Origin: Afipia sp.
Lineage (GTDB): Bacteria; Pseudomonadota; Alphaproteobacteria; Rhizobiales; Xanthobacteraceae
DNA: 49,525 nucleotides
Reading direction: 5' to 3'
NCBI GenBank assembly: GCA_030652315.1
Contig: JAUSAX010000018.1
Coordinates: forward strand, 1-49,525
Notes under the pieces: generated by a model
Database searches by the model: none
Told to the model about the DNA's origin: nothing
Seen by the model: the letters and a program-made list of their open reading frames with translations, nothing else
Part shown: one piece after another, positions 8,972 to 17,529 of the stretch
How positions within the stretch are numbered: the stretch's first letter is position 1
Layout of the letters: each line of letters opens with the position of its first letter
Program-made: the position numbers and the translations under genes

Positions 8972-9556
8972 TCAGAAGAAGCGTTCTGGAACGCGGATGT
9001 TATCGCCGGGATAAATCAGCACGGGCGCATCCAGCGGATAGATTTCTTCGCCAGCGCCGCCCGCGCGCCGCAAGTGTACCTTGTTTTCATTGGCGCGATA
9101 GGTGAAACCGCCTGCACTCGCGATCGCATCGAGGACGGTCATGCCGACGCGATACGGATACTCTCCACTCTTTTTCACTTCGCCAAGAATGTAGAACGGC
9201 CGATAGAGCGCGATCTCGACGTTGACGCGCGGATCGCGAACGATTCCCTTGGATAATACGGCAGCTATCGAGCGTTCCAGCTGGTGAGTGGTCGACCCAG
9301 CAGCCTTGATGCGGCCTGCGAGCGGAATTGAAACATAGCCGCCGCTGTCGACTTCATATTCGCCCGCAACGTCGGGCTCACCGTAAACTTTCACGCGAAC
9401 CTTGTCGGTAGGCCCGAGCACATATGTTCCAGAATTGGAAGGTGAGGAATGCTTTTGTTGCGCGACAGCGTTCGCATCGATGAAGATGCTGACGCAGAAA
9501 ATTGCCATAACAACAGCAAGAAGCAGGCGCGCGATGCGCGCAAATGTTTTCGGCAT
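8972..9556 (-). CDS. Short Wza/GumB-like polysaccharide export protein (periplasmic)
   Basis: The 194-residue protein has an N-terminal hydrophobic signal segment (about 8-30) followed by a polysaccharide export domain (YVLGPTDKVRVKVYGE) and one SLBB-type domain (FYILGEVKKSGEYPYRVGMT). Full-length Wza has further SLBB repeats and a C-terminal amphipathic helix that forms the outer-membrane pore; both are missing here, since the protein ends at RVPERFF. No convincing lipobox is visible (AIFCVS is not a good match). It is therefore likely a periplasmic ring component working with the separate beta-barrel encoded next in the operon and the Wzc-like kinase. Confidence 0.88.
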   Translation of the reverse strand: MPKTFARIARLLLAVVMAIFCVSIFIDANAVAQQKHSSPSNSGTYVLGPTDKVRVKVYGEPDVAGEYEVDSGGYVSIPLAGRIKAAGSTTHQLERSIAAVLSKGIVRDPRVNVEIALYRPFYILGEVKKSGEYPYRVGMTVLDAIASAGGFTYRANENKVHLRRAGGAGEEIYPLDAPVLIYPGDNIRVPERFF

Positions 9557-9767
9557 GACTCAACCCCACTCAGGCACACGGTTTGCAGGCATCAATCGGA
9601 GCGAATGATCTCCGTGATGTCGCGTGGAGTGATAGTCGAGAAAAAAGCGGCGAAAGAATGTGATGAGTTGTTCCAATGTGTCGCTGTGTTGTTCGTGTTG
9701 TTGATTGTGGTAACCGCGAACGGTTGATCGGCGGCTAGTGCGCGTCTGTTATGCACGATGCTGACTC

Positions 9768-10517
9768 TTACAGCACGATAACGCTTGCGCCCTCGATCGC
9801 GATGCATGTCAGAACTCCCGTCCGCCACGCGCCGGTGTCGATGTTGATCCGGTTCTGTCGAATATCGGGATGATCGACCGGAGTATGGCCGTGCACGATC
9901 ACCTTGCCATGATTGATCTCCGAATTCAGGAATTCGTCTCGAATCCAGAACAGATCCTCCGGATCTTGCAGGTTCATAGGAACGCCGGGCCTTATTCCAG
10001 CATGAACGAACATAAAGTCTCCACAGACGAAACTGTTGCGGAGACATTGCAAGAACAATTCGTGTTCGCGAGGAAAGATCTCCATCAGCGATCGTCGAAT
10101 CGCGGATGGTGTTTCCATTTCGGATCGTGCGCGTGGAACAATGCCGTACGACGCAAGTGTCTGAAGGCCGCCAAGCTTTGACCAATGATAGAGAGTATCC
10201 GCGTCTTGCTGGAGGAATCTCTCGAGAATGGCTTCGTGATTGCCGCGCAAGCAAATGGCATGCCGACGCACAAGGCGGACTGCAAGGAGATCGAGTACGC
10301 CGCTCGAATCGGGCCCGCGATCGATATAGTCGCCGAGATAGACCTCGATAACGTGCTCAACAGGCCGGCGGCGGACGTCGTCGTCGATGCGCGCGATGGT
10401 CTCCGCCAGCAGGTCCGAACGTCCATGAATATCGCCCACGGCGTAGACGCGCGTGTTCGGCGGCACGGCGGCGGCGTCGATCGCTCGCGAATCATGGTGA
10501 GTGGTGGCGGATCGCAT
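9768..10517 (-). CDS. PPP-family metallophosphoesterase (Ser/Thr protein phosphatase-like)
   Basis: This 249-residue cytoplasmic protein has the metal-binding motifs of the PPP superfamily in order: GDIHG (Asp29, His31), GDYIDRGPDS (Asp63, Asp66) and RGNHE (Asn93, His94), then later histidines in FVHAG and VHGHTP. It resembles bacterial serine/threonine phosphatases of the PrpA/PrpB type, which can also remove phosphate from tyrosine, and some bis(5'-nucleosyl)-tetraphosphatases share the fold. It lies in the leftward arm upstream of the export genes, with a 211-base gap to the Wza-like gene. Its position next to a BY-kinase operon suggests it might act on the kinase or polysaccharide regulation; that is inference. 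Confidence 0.85.
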   Translation of the reverse strand: MRSATTHHDSRAIDAAAVPPNTRVYAVGDIHGRSDLLAETIARIDDDVRRRPVEHVIEVYLGDYIDRGPDSSGVLDLLAVRLVRRHAICLRGNHEAILERFLQQDADTLYHWSKLGGLQTLASYGIVPRARSEMETPSAIRRSLMEIFPREHELFLQCLRNSFVCGDFMFVHAGIRPGVPMNLQDPEDLFWIRDEFLNSEINHGKVIVHGHTPVDHPDIRQNRINIDTGAWRTGVLTCIAIEGASVIVL

Positions 10518-10593
10518 CGTCAGGAAGTTTCGTCTTGAACGGTTCCGTGGTCAAACGGATGAACCCGTAATGACGGATGCTTGCCGCAGGAAC

Positions 10594-10809
10594 TCAAAAG
10601 AAAATCAGCCGCATCGCCAGTATAATGAGCGCCCAGGCGGCGACATTGGCGAGAATGATCCAGTTTCTCAGCCGCCGATTGACCTTCACAGCGGGAGTCA
10701 GCGAGGCCGCGTTCATTTGGTCAGCGATCATCGCTGGTTCCGCCGAAGGCGCAGACGACACAAGTGAGTCGCCGCTCGTTGTCTCGATCTTCCGTAGCTG
10801 GACAATCAT
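10594..10809 (-). CDS. Small single-span membrane protein, unknown function
   Basis: This possible 71-residue protein has a polar, serine- and alanine-rich N-terminal half and one strong hydrophobic span near the C terminus (NWIILANVAAWALIILAM), preceded by basic residues (VNRRLRN). That charge pattern fits a cytoplasmic N terminus. It is the first frame of the leftward arm, 76 bases before the phosphatase gene. No family is recognised. The credible membrane span and the position at the head of the operon support it being real, but it is short. Confidence 0.5.
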   Translation of the reverse strand: MIVQLRKIETTSGDSLVSSAPSAEPAMIADQMNAASLTPAVKVNRRLRNWIILANVAAWALIILAMRLIFF

Positions 10810-11298
10810 CTTGCGGGCTCGCTGTGAGCTAAATCCATCTTCCCCGGAGAGTCTAAGCCGTCTCTTTTAGTTTTTAGTGAACGAAATGCACAAAGTACCG
10901 GTGCAACTGCTCACGCGTGACGCCAGTGCGACATTGCGCCCGTTTGATTCGAGAAGCGACTCCATTCTTGAGTCTTGTCCACGTCGTTGATTGTGCATGG
11001 CAGTGTCAACGAAACTGCAGCGTAAGAAATCAGCATCGCGCTCTAACCGCTTCGCAGCGCGATAAATTTTCGCGTCGCAAAATTTCTGCGCGCTCCACTC
11101 GCGAGTCGCGTGCGCGAGTTTTTCGCTTTGCTGCCCCATTTCGTACAAAACTTTAGGAAAACTTGTTCGCGCTTGAAGGTTGGCGCCTTCGTCATCCGAA
11201 TCGTTCTTCGCGCTTGCGAAAAATTCGGGTGGAGCGATGCACATTCTGTGCATGCATTGAGTTCCGTCCGATGGACGCCAAGTTGAAAGCAAGAGCAA
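10810..11298. other. Divergent control region of the EPS locus, no convincing gene
   Basis: This 489-base region separates the two divergent arms of the polysaccharide locus and is richer in A and T than the genes around it. A 143-codon frame on the minus strand and shorter ones on the plus strand show no domain, signal peptide or plausible composition and are not called. It contains an inverted repeat at 11064-11085 and a repeated TTCGCGCTTG at about 11166 and 11210. It should hold the promoters of both arms. Confidence 0.6.
11064..11085. promoter_or_regulatory. Inverted repeat AAATTTT-N8-AAAATTT between divergent EPS operons
   Basis: Seven-base arms AAATTTT and AAAATTT flank the eight-base spacer CGCGTCGC. 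The site lies about 255 bases before the leftward arm and 214 bases before the rightward sugar transferase gene. It could be an operator for a regulator encoded elsewhere; no EPS regulator gene is in the window. Confidence 0.35.
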
Positions 11299-12069
11299 AT
11301 GGCCGCGACAGTCACGACCCGTTTTGTTCAGGACAACTCGGCAACGCCATGGAAGGGATCGCAGCTGATTTCGGTTCGCCCGGTCGAGTATGCCAGCAGC
11401 AGTCCTTATCGCAGTCGCAATGCCTATCGCTCTCGCGCCGCCGTTCGCGTTTCGCGCAGCGAGCCGGCCGTTGCGTTCAGCAAACGGCTATTCGACGCAT
11501 CGTCGGCCGCGCTTGCGCTCCTTTTCTTCGCTCCGCTGTTCATTGCGATTGCGATTGCAATCAAGGCAACGTCGCGCGGACCGGTATTCTTTCGACAGTA
11601 TCGTTACGGATACCGCAATCACTTGTTCAAGATTTACAAGTTCCGTTCGATGCATGTGACTCTTGGCGATGCCGCGGGTATCCAGCAGACCATCCAGGGT
11701 GATACCAGGGTGACCCGCGTCGGGCAGATCCTGAGAAGCACCAGCCTTGATGAGCTTCCGCAGCTGATCAACGTGGTCAAGGGCGATATGTCGCTTGTTG
11801 GGCCGCGTCCTCATGTGCCGGGGATGCTCGCGGCCAACATGCCTTACGAGGATCTGGTTCCTTACTATTTTCAGCGCCATACCGCGCGACCCGGGATCAC
11901 CGGGCTCGCTCAGGTGAGTGGCTGCAGAGGCAGCACGGTTGAGCCGGAACTGGCGATCGCGCGGATCGATCATGATCTCGATTACATCGAGAAATGGTCG
12001 CTGCGGATGGATGTGACGATTATCGCGCGCACTGTGCGGCGGGAGTTCCTGTCTGGCAGCGGATACTGA
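11299..12069 (+). CDS. Undecaprenyl-phosphate sugar-1-phosphate transferase (ExoY/WbaP-type), initiates repeat unit
   Basis: The 256-residue protein is a monotopic phosphoglycosyl transferase that puts the first sugar phosphate on undecaprenyl phosphate at the inner membrane. A basic, Ser/Arg-rich N terminus of about 60 residues is followed by a hydrophobic re-entrant helix (about 67-90). The catalytic domain carries KFRSM (114-118), SLDELPQL (149-156), GPRP (168-171) and [11 protein letters not shown]. The length matches the short ExoY-like form without the extra N-terminal membrane domain of WbaP. It heads the rightward arm of the locus and begins after the AT-rich control region; ManC follows 77 bases later. 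The first sugar is probably glucose or galactose, but specificity cannot be read. Confidence 0.93.
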   Translation: MAATVTTRFVQDNSATPWKGSQLISVRPVEYASSSPYRSRNAYRSRAAVRVSRSEPAVAFSKRLFDASSAALALLFFAPLFIAIAIAIKATSRGPVFFRQYRYGYRNHLFKIYKFRSMHVTLGDAAGIQQTIQGDTRVTRVGQILRSTSLDELPQLINVVKGDMSLVGPRPHVPGMLAANMPYEDLVPYYFQRHTARPGITGLAQVSGCRGSTVEPELAIARIDHDLDYIEKWSLRMDVTIIARTVRREFLSGSGY

Positions 12070-12146
12070 CGGGGTCATTCGATCCGACCCGACGGCTATC
12101 TCATCCGCTATCTCGCATTCACTTTCTTGAATTCCTGGGGGCAACA

Positions 12147-13580
12147 ATGACGCAGCGACAACACCGTATCATTCCTGTTCTTCTGTCGGGTGGTACCGGC
12201 TCGCGGCTATGGCCGTTGTCTCGGGAAACCTATCCCAAACAATTGCTGTCTCTTCTCGGTGAGAAGACGCTGCTGCAGCAGACTGCGCTGCGTGTGAGCG
12301 ACCCCGCGATGTTCAGCGGAATGATGGTCGTCGCGAATGCGGAGCATCGTTTTGCTGTAGCGGAGCAGCTCCGTGGTGTCGGCGTCGCGAATCCAACCAT
12401 CGTGCTTGAGCCGTTCGGGCAGAACACGGCGCCGGCTGTCGCCCTTGCGGCGCTCGTCGCCCATGAGTCCGATCCGGATGCGATCATTCTCGCCATGCCT
12501 GTGGATCACTGGGTTGGTGACGCGGCCGCGTTCCGCAGAGCGGTCAGCGTCGGCATGACAGCAGCGCAGGCAGGCCAATTCGTCCTTTTCGGTTTACGTC
12601 CGACCTCGCCGGCAACCGGCTTCGGTTACATCCGCGCGAGCGGCGAACTCGCTGCCGCACCCGGCGTTCATCAGGTCGCGGGGTTCGTGGAGAAGCCGGA
12701 TTTGCCTACCGCGGAGCGGCTTCTTGCCACCAGCGACCATCTCTGGAACAGCGGAATCTTTCTGCTGCCGGTGCGATTGCTTATCGAGGAATTGTCGCGG
12801 CTGGCGCCGGATATCCTCGCCGCTTGCCGGGCCGCGCTGGCGGGCGCGACACGCGACCTTGATTTTCTGCGCCTCGATGAAGCGGCCTTCCGGGCGTGCC
12901 CATCGGTGTCGCTCGACTACGCCGTGATGGAAAAGACCGATTCGGCTGCAGTGGTTCCGGCGGATTTCAGCTGGAGCGATATCGGGAGCTGGTCGGCGCT
13001 ATGGGAGATAGGCGACAAGGACCGTTCCGGCAATGTGGCGATTGGCGATGTGGTCTTGGAGGATGCCAGCGGATGTTACGTCCGTGGCGAGGGACCTCTG
13101 GTTGCCGCGTTGGGCGTCGATGATCTGATTATCACGGCGACACCGGATGTTGTGCTCGTTGCGTCGAAGGATCGCGATCAGGACGTCGCCAAGCTCGTGG
13201 GCCGGCTGAAAGCCAGCGGCCATCGTTCGGCGACCCAGACCCAGTCCGTCCACCGGCCGTGGGGTTACTATCAGTCGATTCACGCCGGCGACCGCTTTCA
13301 GGTCAAGCGCATCACCGTCAATCCGGGCGCCAAGCTGTCGCTGCAGAAGCACTTTCATCGCGCGGAGCATTGGGTGGTCGTTAATGGCACGGCGATCGTC
13401 ACGCGTGATGACGAGGAAATCCTGCTACGCGAGAATGAATCCATCTTCGTTCCGCTTGGATGCATGCATCGCCTTGAGAATCCAGGAAAGGTGCCGCTGA
13501 ACCTGATCGAGGTGCAGTCGGGTCCGTATCTCGGCGAGGACGACATCGTGCGCGTGGAAGATATCTACCACCGGGTTTGA
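12147..13580 (+). CDS. manC: Mannose-1-phosphate guanylyltransferase / mannose-6-phosphate isomerase
   Basis: This 477-residue bifunctional enzyme makes GDP-mannose. The N-terminal nucleotidyltransferase domain starts with the pyrophosphorylase signature GGTGSRLWPLSR (15-26) followed by PKQ (30-32); EKPD and FSWSDIGSW also fit. The C-terminal type II isomerase cupin has RPWGYY, VNPGAKLSLQKHFHRAEHW and the ENESIFVPLG segment. The frame is open for 51 codons upstream, but ATG at 12147 follows a purine-rich site (CTGGGGG) and begins MTQRQHRIIPV, as the family does. Its product feeds mannose, or GDP-mannose-derived sugars, into the polymer. No GDP-mannose-modifying enzyme is seen nearby. Confidence 0.95.
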   Translation: MTQRQHRIIPVLLSGGTGSRLWPLSRETYPKQLLSLLGEKTLLQQTALRVSDPAMFSGMMVVANAEHRFAVAEQLRGVGVANPTIVLEPFGQNTAPAVALAALVAHESDPDAIILAMPVDHWVGDAAAFRRAVSVGMTAAQAGQFVLFGLRPTSPATGFGYIRASGELAAAPGVHQVAGFVEKPDLPTAERLLATSDHLWNSGIFLLPVRLLIEELSRLAPDILAACRAALAGATRDLDFLRLDEAAFRACPSVSLDYAVMEKTDSAAVVPADFSWSDIGSWSALWEIGDKDRSGNVAIGDVVLEDASGCYVRGEGPLVAALGVDDLIITATPDVVLVASKDRDQDVAKLVGRLKASGHRSATQTQSVHRPWGYYQSIHAGDRFQVKRITVNPGAKLSLQKHFHRAEHWVVVNGTAIVTRDDEEILLRENESIFVPLGCMHRLENPGKVPLNLIEVQSGPYLGEDDIVRVEDIYHRV

Positions 13581-13645
13581 GCCTGATCGAAGACTACGCC
13601 AGTCGCGGCTGGTTCGAGTGATGAGGCAAGAGAAAGGCGGCGGCG

Positions 13646-14437
13646 ATGACAGCTGTGCGACAAGTCAAGAATGCGCTGAAAGAAACATTTCCGGGGCTCT
13701 GGTTGCGGTGGCATTTCATGCACCGTCCAAAAACGGCAGAGGTGGAACTCTCGTTTCTCGACAGGATCGTGCGCAACGATGCCGTCACTGTCGATGTCGG
13801 TGCGAATTGCGGCCTCTATACCCGTGAACTGGCGCGGCTTTCGCGTCGCGTGCACGCATTCGAACCGTCGCGGACGATGGCGGATGTTCTCCGCCGGACC
13901 TCGGCGCCGAATGTGATCGTGCATGAAATTGCACTATCGGACCACGAGGGCGCGGCGGAGCTACTGATTCCGCAAAGCGAGCAGGGCGCCGTCCATGGTC
14001 TCGCATCTCTCGAGCCGCAGGTCGCGCTTTCGGCGAAATCCTGCACCGTCCTGAACGTCCCAATGGCTCGTCTTGACGAGGTGATTCAGGACGATGTCGC
14101 GTTCGTGAAAGTTGATGTGGAAGGCCACGAGCTGAATGTTCTGAACGGCGCGATCGGCTTGCTCGAACGAAGCCAGCCGATTTTCCTTGTTGAAGCGGAA
14201 GACAGGCATCGGCCGCTGGCCACTGAATCGGTTTTCGAGTTCTTTCAGGACAGGGGCTATAGCGGGTTCTTTGTTGAGGATGGCGATATCGTCCCGGTCG
14301 ACCAGTTCGATGTCGAGATCTTTCAGGATCCAAACTCGCTGCTCTCCAACGGCGGTCGCAAAACCGGCCAAGCCTACATCAACAACTTCTTTTTCTTTCC
14401 GCCCGGCAAGAACGGGTCGGAAATTCTCGCCAGCTAG
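13646..14437 (+). CDS. FkbM-family SAM-dependent methyltransferase
   Basis: The 263-residue protein has the FkbM layout: a Rossmann-type SAM site with VDVGANCGLYT (about 49-59), an acidic strand end HAFEPSRTM, and the FVKVDVEGHELNVLNGA segment typical of this family, where the Asp-Val-Glu-Gly block is diagnostic. FkbM enzymes O-methylate sugars and other small molecules, so this one may add methyl ethers to the polymer. It follows manC by 65 bases with an AAGGCGG ribosome-binding site and precedes ugd by 80 bases. It has no signal peptide, so modification would occur in the cytoplasm on lipid-linked or nucleotide sugars. Confidence 0.88.
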   Translation: MTAVRQVKNALKETFPGLWLRWHFMHRPKTAEVELSFLDRIVRNDAVTVDVGANCGLYTRELARLSRRVHAFEPSRTMADVLRRTSAPNVIVHEIALSDHEGAAELLIPQSEQGAVHGLASLEPQVALSAKSCTVLNVPMARLDEVIQDDVAFVKVDVEGHELNVLNGAIGLLERSQPIFLVEAEDRHRPLATESVFEFFQDRGYSGFFVEDGDIVPVDQFDVEIFQDPNSLLSNGGRKTGQAYINNFFFFPPGKNGSEILAS

Positions 14438-14517
14438 ATAGCACTCCACTCTTCACATAAACCGAATGATGCGCGCTGAAAGCGCCGCAGCAATGGCTTG
14501 ACCAGACAGGAATATCA

Positions 14518-15837
14518 ATGCGGATCACGATGGTTGGGGCGGGGTATGTCGGACTGGTCTCGGGTGCATGTTTCGCGGATTTTGGACATCATGTTGTTTG
14601 CATCGACAACGATGTGGAGAAGGTAGCGGCGCTCAATCAGGGTGAAATCCCGATCTACGAACCCGGTCTCGCCGAACTTGTGGCAAGCAATGTCAAGCAA
14701 CGCCGCCTGAGCTTCTCCGACGATATGGCGGCGGGAGTTCGCGGTGCCGACGTCGTTTTCATCGCGGTCGGAACGCCGTCACGCCGCGGCGACGGGCATG
14801 CCGATCTGTCTTATGTTCACGCCGCCGCGCGCGAGGTGGCCGCGACGCTGTCGGATTTCACGGTGGTGGTGACGAAATCGACAGTGCCGGTCGGTACCGG
14901 CGATGAAGTCGAGCGCATCATCCGTGAGGAGAATCCGGACGCGAAGTTTGCTGTGGTCTCGAATCCGGAATTCCTGCGCGAAGGTGCCGCAATTCGAGAT
15001 TTCAAGCACCCGGATCGCATCGTGATCGGGACCGATGACGCCCGTGCGCGCGAGATCATGGCCCAGGTTTACCGACCGCTTTATCTCAATGCTGCGCCCG
15101 TTGTTTATACAGACCGCCGCACGGCGGAACTGATCAAGTACGCGGCGAATTCATTTCTCGCGACCAAGGTCGCTTTCATCAATGAAATCGCCGATCTGGC
15201 CGAGAAGGTCGGCGCCAATGTACAGGAGGTCGCGCGGGGAATTGGTCTCGATAACCGCATCGGCGCCAAGTTCCTGCACGCGGGCCCGGGATATGGTGGA
15301 TCATGTTTCCCGAAGGATACGCTGGCTCTGATCAAAACCGCACAGGACAATGAATCGCCGCTGCGGATTATCGAGACCGTCGTCGCGGTGAATGACCAGC
15401 GCAAGCGGGCCATGGCCCGCAAGGTCGCGAATGCCTTCGGTGGAAATCTGCGCGGAAAGTCCGTGGCCGTGCTCGGAATGACGTTCAAGCCGAATACCGA
15501 TGACATGCGCGACGCGCCGTCGATTCCGCTGATCACTGCATTGCAGGACATGGGCGCGAATGTGCGCGCTTTCGATCCGGTTGGCATGGAGCAGGCGAAG
15601 AAGGTGCTGGAGGATGTGACCTTTTGCGCCGATGCTTATGAGTGCGCAAAGGGGGCTCATGCGCTGGTTATCGTCACCGAGTGGGAGCAGTTTCGTGCGC
15701 TCGATCTAAAGGAAATGGCGATGACCATGGCCACGCCGGTCATTGTCGATCTCCGGAACATCTATTCGCCGGAAGAAGTCGCGCGGAACGGATTTCTGTA
15801 TTGCGGAGTTGGACGCCCGCAGCCGATGGCCTATTGA
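14518..15837 (+). CDS. ugd: UDP-glucose 6-dehydrogenase
   Basis: This 439-residue enzyme oxidises UDP-glucose to UDP-glucuronate with two NAD+. The N-terminal Rossmann motif is GAGYVGLVSG (7-16), followed by STVPVGTG and NPEFLREG; the catalytic cysteine is Cys263 in GGSCFPKDT, with the C-terminal GMTFKPNTDDMRDAPS segment. Length and motifs are standard. It closes the rightward arm, 80 bases after the methyltransferase gene, and points to uronic acid in the polymer. Related GDP-mannose dehydrogenases share the fold, but the overall motif set fits the UDP-glucose enzyme. A hairpin follows the gene at 15919. Confidence 0.95.
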   Translation: MRITMVGAGYVGLVSGACFADFGHHVVCIDNDVEKVAALNQGEIPIYEPGLAELVASNVKQRRLSFSDDMAAGVRGADVVFIAVGTPSRRGDGHADLSYVHAAAREVAATLSDFTVVVTKSTVPVGTGDEVERIIREENPDAKFAVVSNPEFLREGAAIRDFKHPDRIVIGTDDARAREIMAQVYRPLYLNAAPVVYTDRRTAELIKYAANSFLATKVAFINEIADLAEKVGANVQEVARGIGLDNRIGAKFLHAGPGYGGSCFPKDTLALIKTAQDNESPLRIIETVVAVNDQRKRAMARKVANAFGGNLRGKSVAVLGMTFKPNTDDMRDAPSIPLITALQDMGANVRAFDPVGMEQAKKVLEDVTFCADAYECAKGAHALVIVTEWEQFRALDLKEMAMTMATPVIVDLRNIYSPEEVARNGFLYCGVGRPQPMAY

Positions 15838-15918
15838 GCATCGGCAGCCGAAACTATCGGCAACGATAATTGTGCAGCGCAAGCATTGAGCCAGGAGGCG
15901 GGTTGGAGATCTGACCCT

Positions 15919-15954
15919 GGGACTGGGGCGCGCGTTTATGCGCCAATCTGTCCC
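15919..15954 (+). terminator. Possible terminator hairpin downstream of ugd
   Basis: GGGAC and GTCCC form an outer stem and GGCGC and GCGCC an inner stem around an eight-base loop, separated by short bulges. Only a weak T tract (GTCTTTC) follows. It lies 82 bases after the ugd stop and 63 bases before the next gene, so it may end the rightward EPS arm. Confidence 0.45.
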
Positions 15955-16017
15955 GTCTTTCGCGCTTGGTGCAAGTCGAGACAATGGATACCCTCTTAAA
16001 AAAGCAGGGAGGGGACC

Positions 16018-17001
16018 ATGTCATTCAATCGCCGTCACTTCATCGCCGCGGGCACCGCAGTTGCCGCGATGCCCTTCCTCGGGCGCGGGGCCTCGGCGCA
16101 AGCCGCGTGGCCGTCGCGACAAATCCGTATGGTCTGCAGCTACCCGGCCGGCGGGCAGACCGATCTGCTCGCGCGCTCCTTCGGCGAATTCATTGGCAAG
16201 CAGGTCGGACAGACCGTTGTCATCGAAAACAAGGCGGGCGCCTCCGGCTCCATTGGTGCGGCGGAAGTCGCGCGCGCGGAGCCCGATGGCCATACCATCC
16301 TCTGCTCGATCTCGACCACCTATGTGATGAACCGGGCGATGATGAAGAATCCCGGCTACGACATGGACAAGGACCTGACGCTCGTGAGCATCATCCCGGG
16401 CGCCGGGCTGCCGCTGGTCGCGAGCTTGAAGTCCGGCGTCAGAACGCTGGACGAATTCGTCGCTTTCGCGCGCAAGAACGGCAAGGTGAATTTCGGCACC
16501 TATAGCGCGGGCTCAGCCCCGCACATGACGATCAATGAACTCAACAAGCAGTACGGCCTCAACATCGAACCGATTCACTACCGCGGCGAAGCGCCGATGT
16601 GGACGGGGCTGATGGAAGGCACACTCGATGTCGCGATGGGCAGCTACACGGCGGCGCAACCCGTCCTGCAAGGCAATCTCGGCGTTGCGTTCGCGGTGCA
16701 TTCGAAGAAGGTCGACGCGCTCCCGAACGTCAAGACCCTGCCTGAACAAGGCGCGACATCGAAGTTCTTCACTGTGAGCGGATTCACCGGCTGGGCGTTA
16801 CCGAAGGCAACGCCGCAGCCGATCGTCGATCGTCTGGCGCAGCTCTGTGTGGCGGCGAACAACGATCCGAAAGTGAAAGAGGTTCTCAAGACATTCGTGC
16901 TGGAACCGACGCTCGGCTTTAAGGAAACCAATGCGTTGTATCAGCGCGAATTGCCGGTCTGGATGGAGAGTGCGCAGTCGCTGGGCTTGCAACCAGTCTA
17001 G
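16018..17001 (+). CDS. Bug-family periplasmic solute-binding protein (tripartite tricarboxylate transporter type)
   Basis: The 327-residue protein has a signal peptide with a twin-arginine-like start (FNRRHFIAAG) and cleavage near GRGASAQA. The mature part has Bug-family features: WPSRQIRMVCSYPAGGQTD, VIENKAGASGSIGA and the PIHYRGEAP segment that lines the binding pocket. Such proteins bind carboxylates and amino-acid-like acids for TctAB-type transporters or act as sensors. No TctA or TctB gene is in the window, so it is an orphan copy, common in this group. ATG at 16018 follows a strong AGGGAGGGG site. It lies near a GntR regulator and dioxygenase, which may use its ligand; that link is inference. 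Confidence 0.9.
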   Translation: MSFNRRHFIAAGTAVAAMPFLGRGASAQAAWPSRQIRMVCSYPAGGQTDLLARSFGEFIGKQVGQTVVIENKAGASGSIGAAEVARAEPDGHTILCSISTTYVMNRAMMKNPGYDMDKDLTLVSIIPGAGLPLVASLKSGVRTLDEFVAFARKNGKVNFGTYSAGSAPHMTINELNKQYGLNIEPIHYRGEAPMWTGLMEGTLDVAMGSYTAAQPVLQGNLGVAFAVHSKKVDALPNVKTLPEQGATSKFFTVSGFTGWALPKATPQPIVDRLAQLCVAANNDPKVKEVLKTFVLEPTLGFKETNALYQRELPVWMESAQSLGLQPV

Positions 17002-17109
17002 ATTGAGTCGGAAGCGGTCGCAGTTCCTGAAACCGGAACACCGCTGAGGCGTATTCTGTGAATGGCGTGCACCCGAGCCGGGTGCGCGAGCTTTGGCAGG
17101 ATTGCTCTC

Positions 17110-17526
17110 ATGCGCGTATTTCTTCTCGTGGCCGCATGTCTCGTTGGCGCCTCAGGCTTTTTTCCCGGCGCCCGAGCTGCGGACGATGCAGCGTCGGCGC
17201 AATCGGTGATCAGTTCCCAGATTGATGCCATCGGACGCGGCGATGCAACCGCGGCCTATTCCCATGCTGCGCCGGCGATCCAGCAACTTTTCTCGTCGCC
17301 CGATATTTTCATGGCCATGGTCCGGCAGAACTATGCGCCGCTCTATCGCCCGAAACATTTCGAGTTCGGCAAGTCGGGGGCGTCCAATGGGACGATCATG
17401 CAACACGTCAGGATCGTCGACAGCGACGGGGTGACATGGGAAGCGCTCTACTCGCTGGAGCAGCAGCCGGACGGCAGCATCAAGATCACCGGCTGTTCGC
17501 TTCTGAAGGCCGATCAGGAGGCGTGA
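17110..17526 (+). CDS. DUF4864-type secreted protein
   Basis: The 138-residue protein starts with a clear signal peptide (MRVFLLVAACLVGASGFFPG, cleavage after ARA) and continues with a small alpha/beta domain of the cystatin/NTF2-like size that resembles DUF4864: VISSQIDAIGRGDATAAYSH, then IFMAMVRQNYAPLYRP and WEALYSLEQQPDGSIKITGC. ATG at 17110 is chosen because it starts the signal peptide; the frame is open 16 codons further upstream. The function of the family is unknown. It ends only three bases from the end of the convergent GntR gene, with no terminator visible between them. Confidence 0.75.
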   Translation: MRVFLLVAACLVGASGFFPGARAADDAASAQSVISSQIDAIGRGDATAAYSHAAPAIQQLFSSPDIFMAMVRQNYAPLYRPKHFEFGKSGASNGTIMQHVRIVDSDGVTWEALYSLEQQPDGSIKITGCSLLKADQEA

Positions 17527-17529
17527 GCG

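Noticed and set aside
10867-11298. A 143-codon minus-strand frame in the EPS control region
   Set aside because: It has no domain, signal peptide or coherent hydrophobic pattern, and it lies in an AT-rich region expected to hold promoters.
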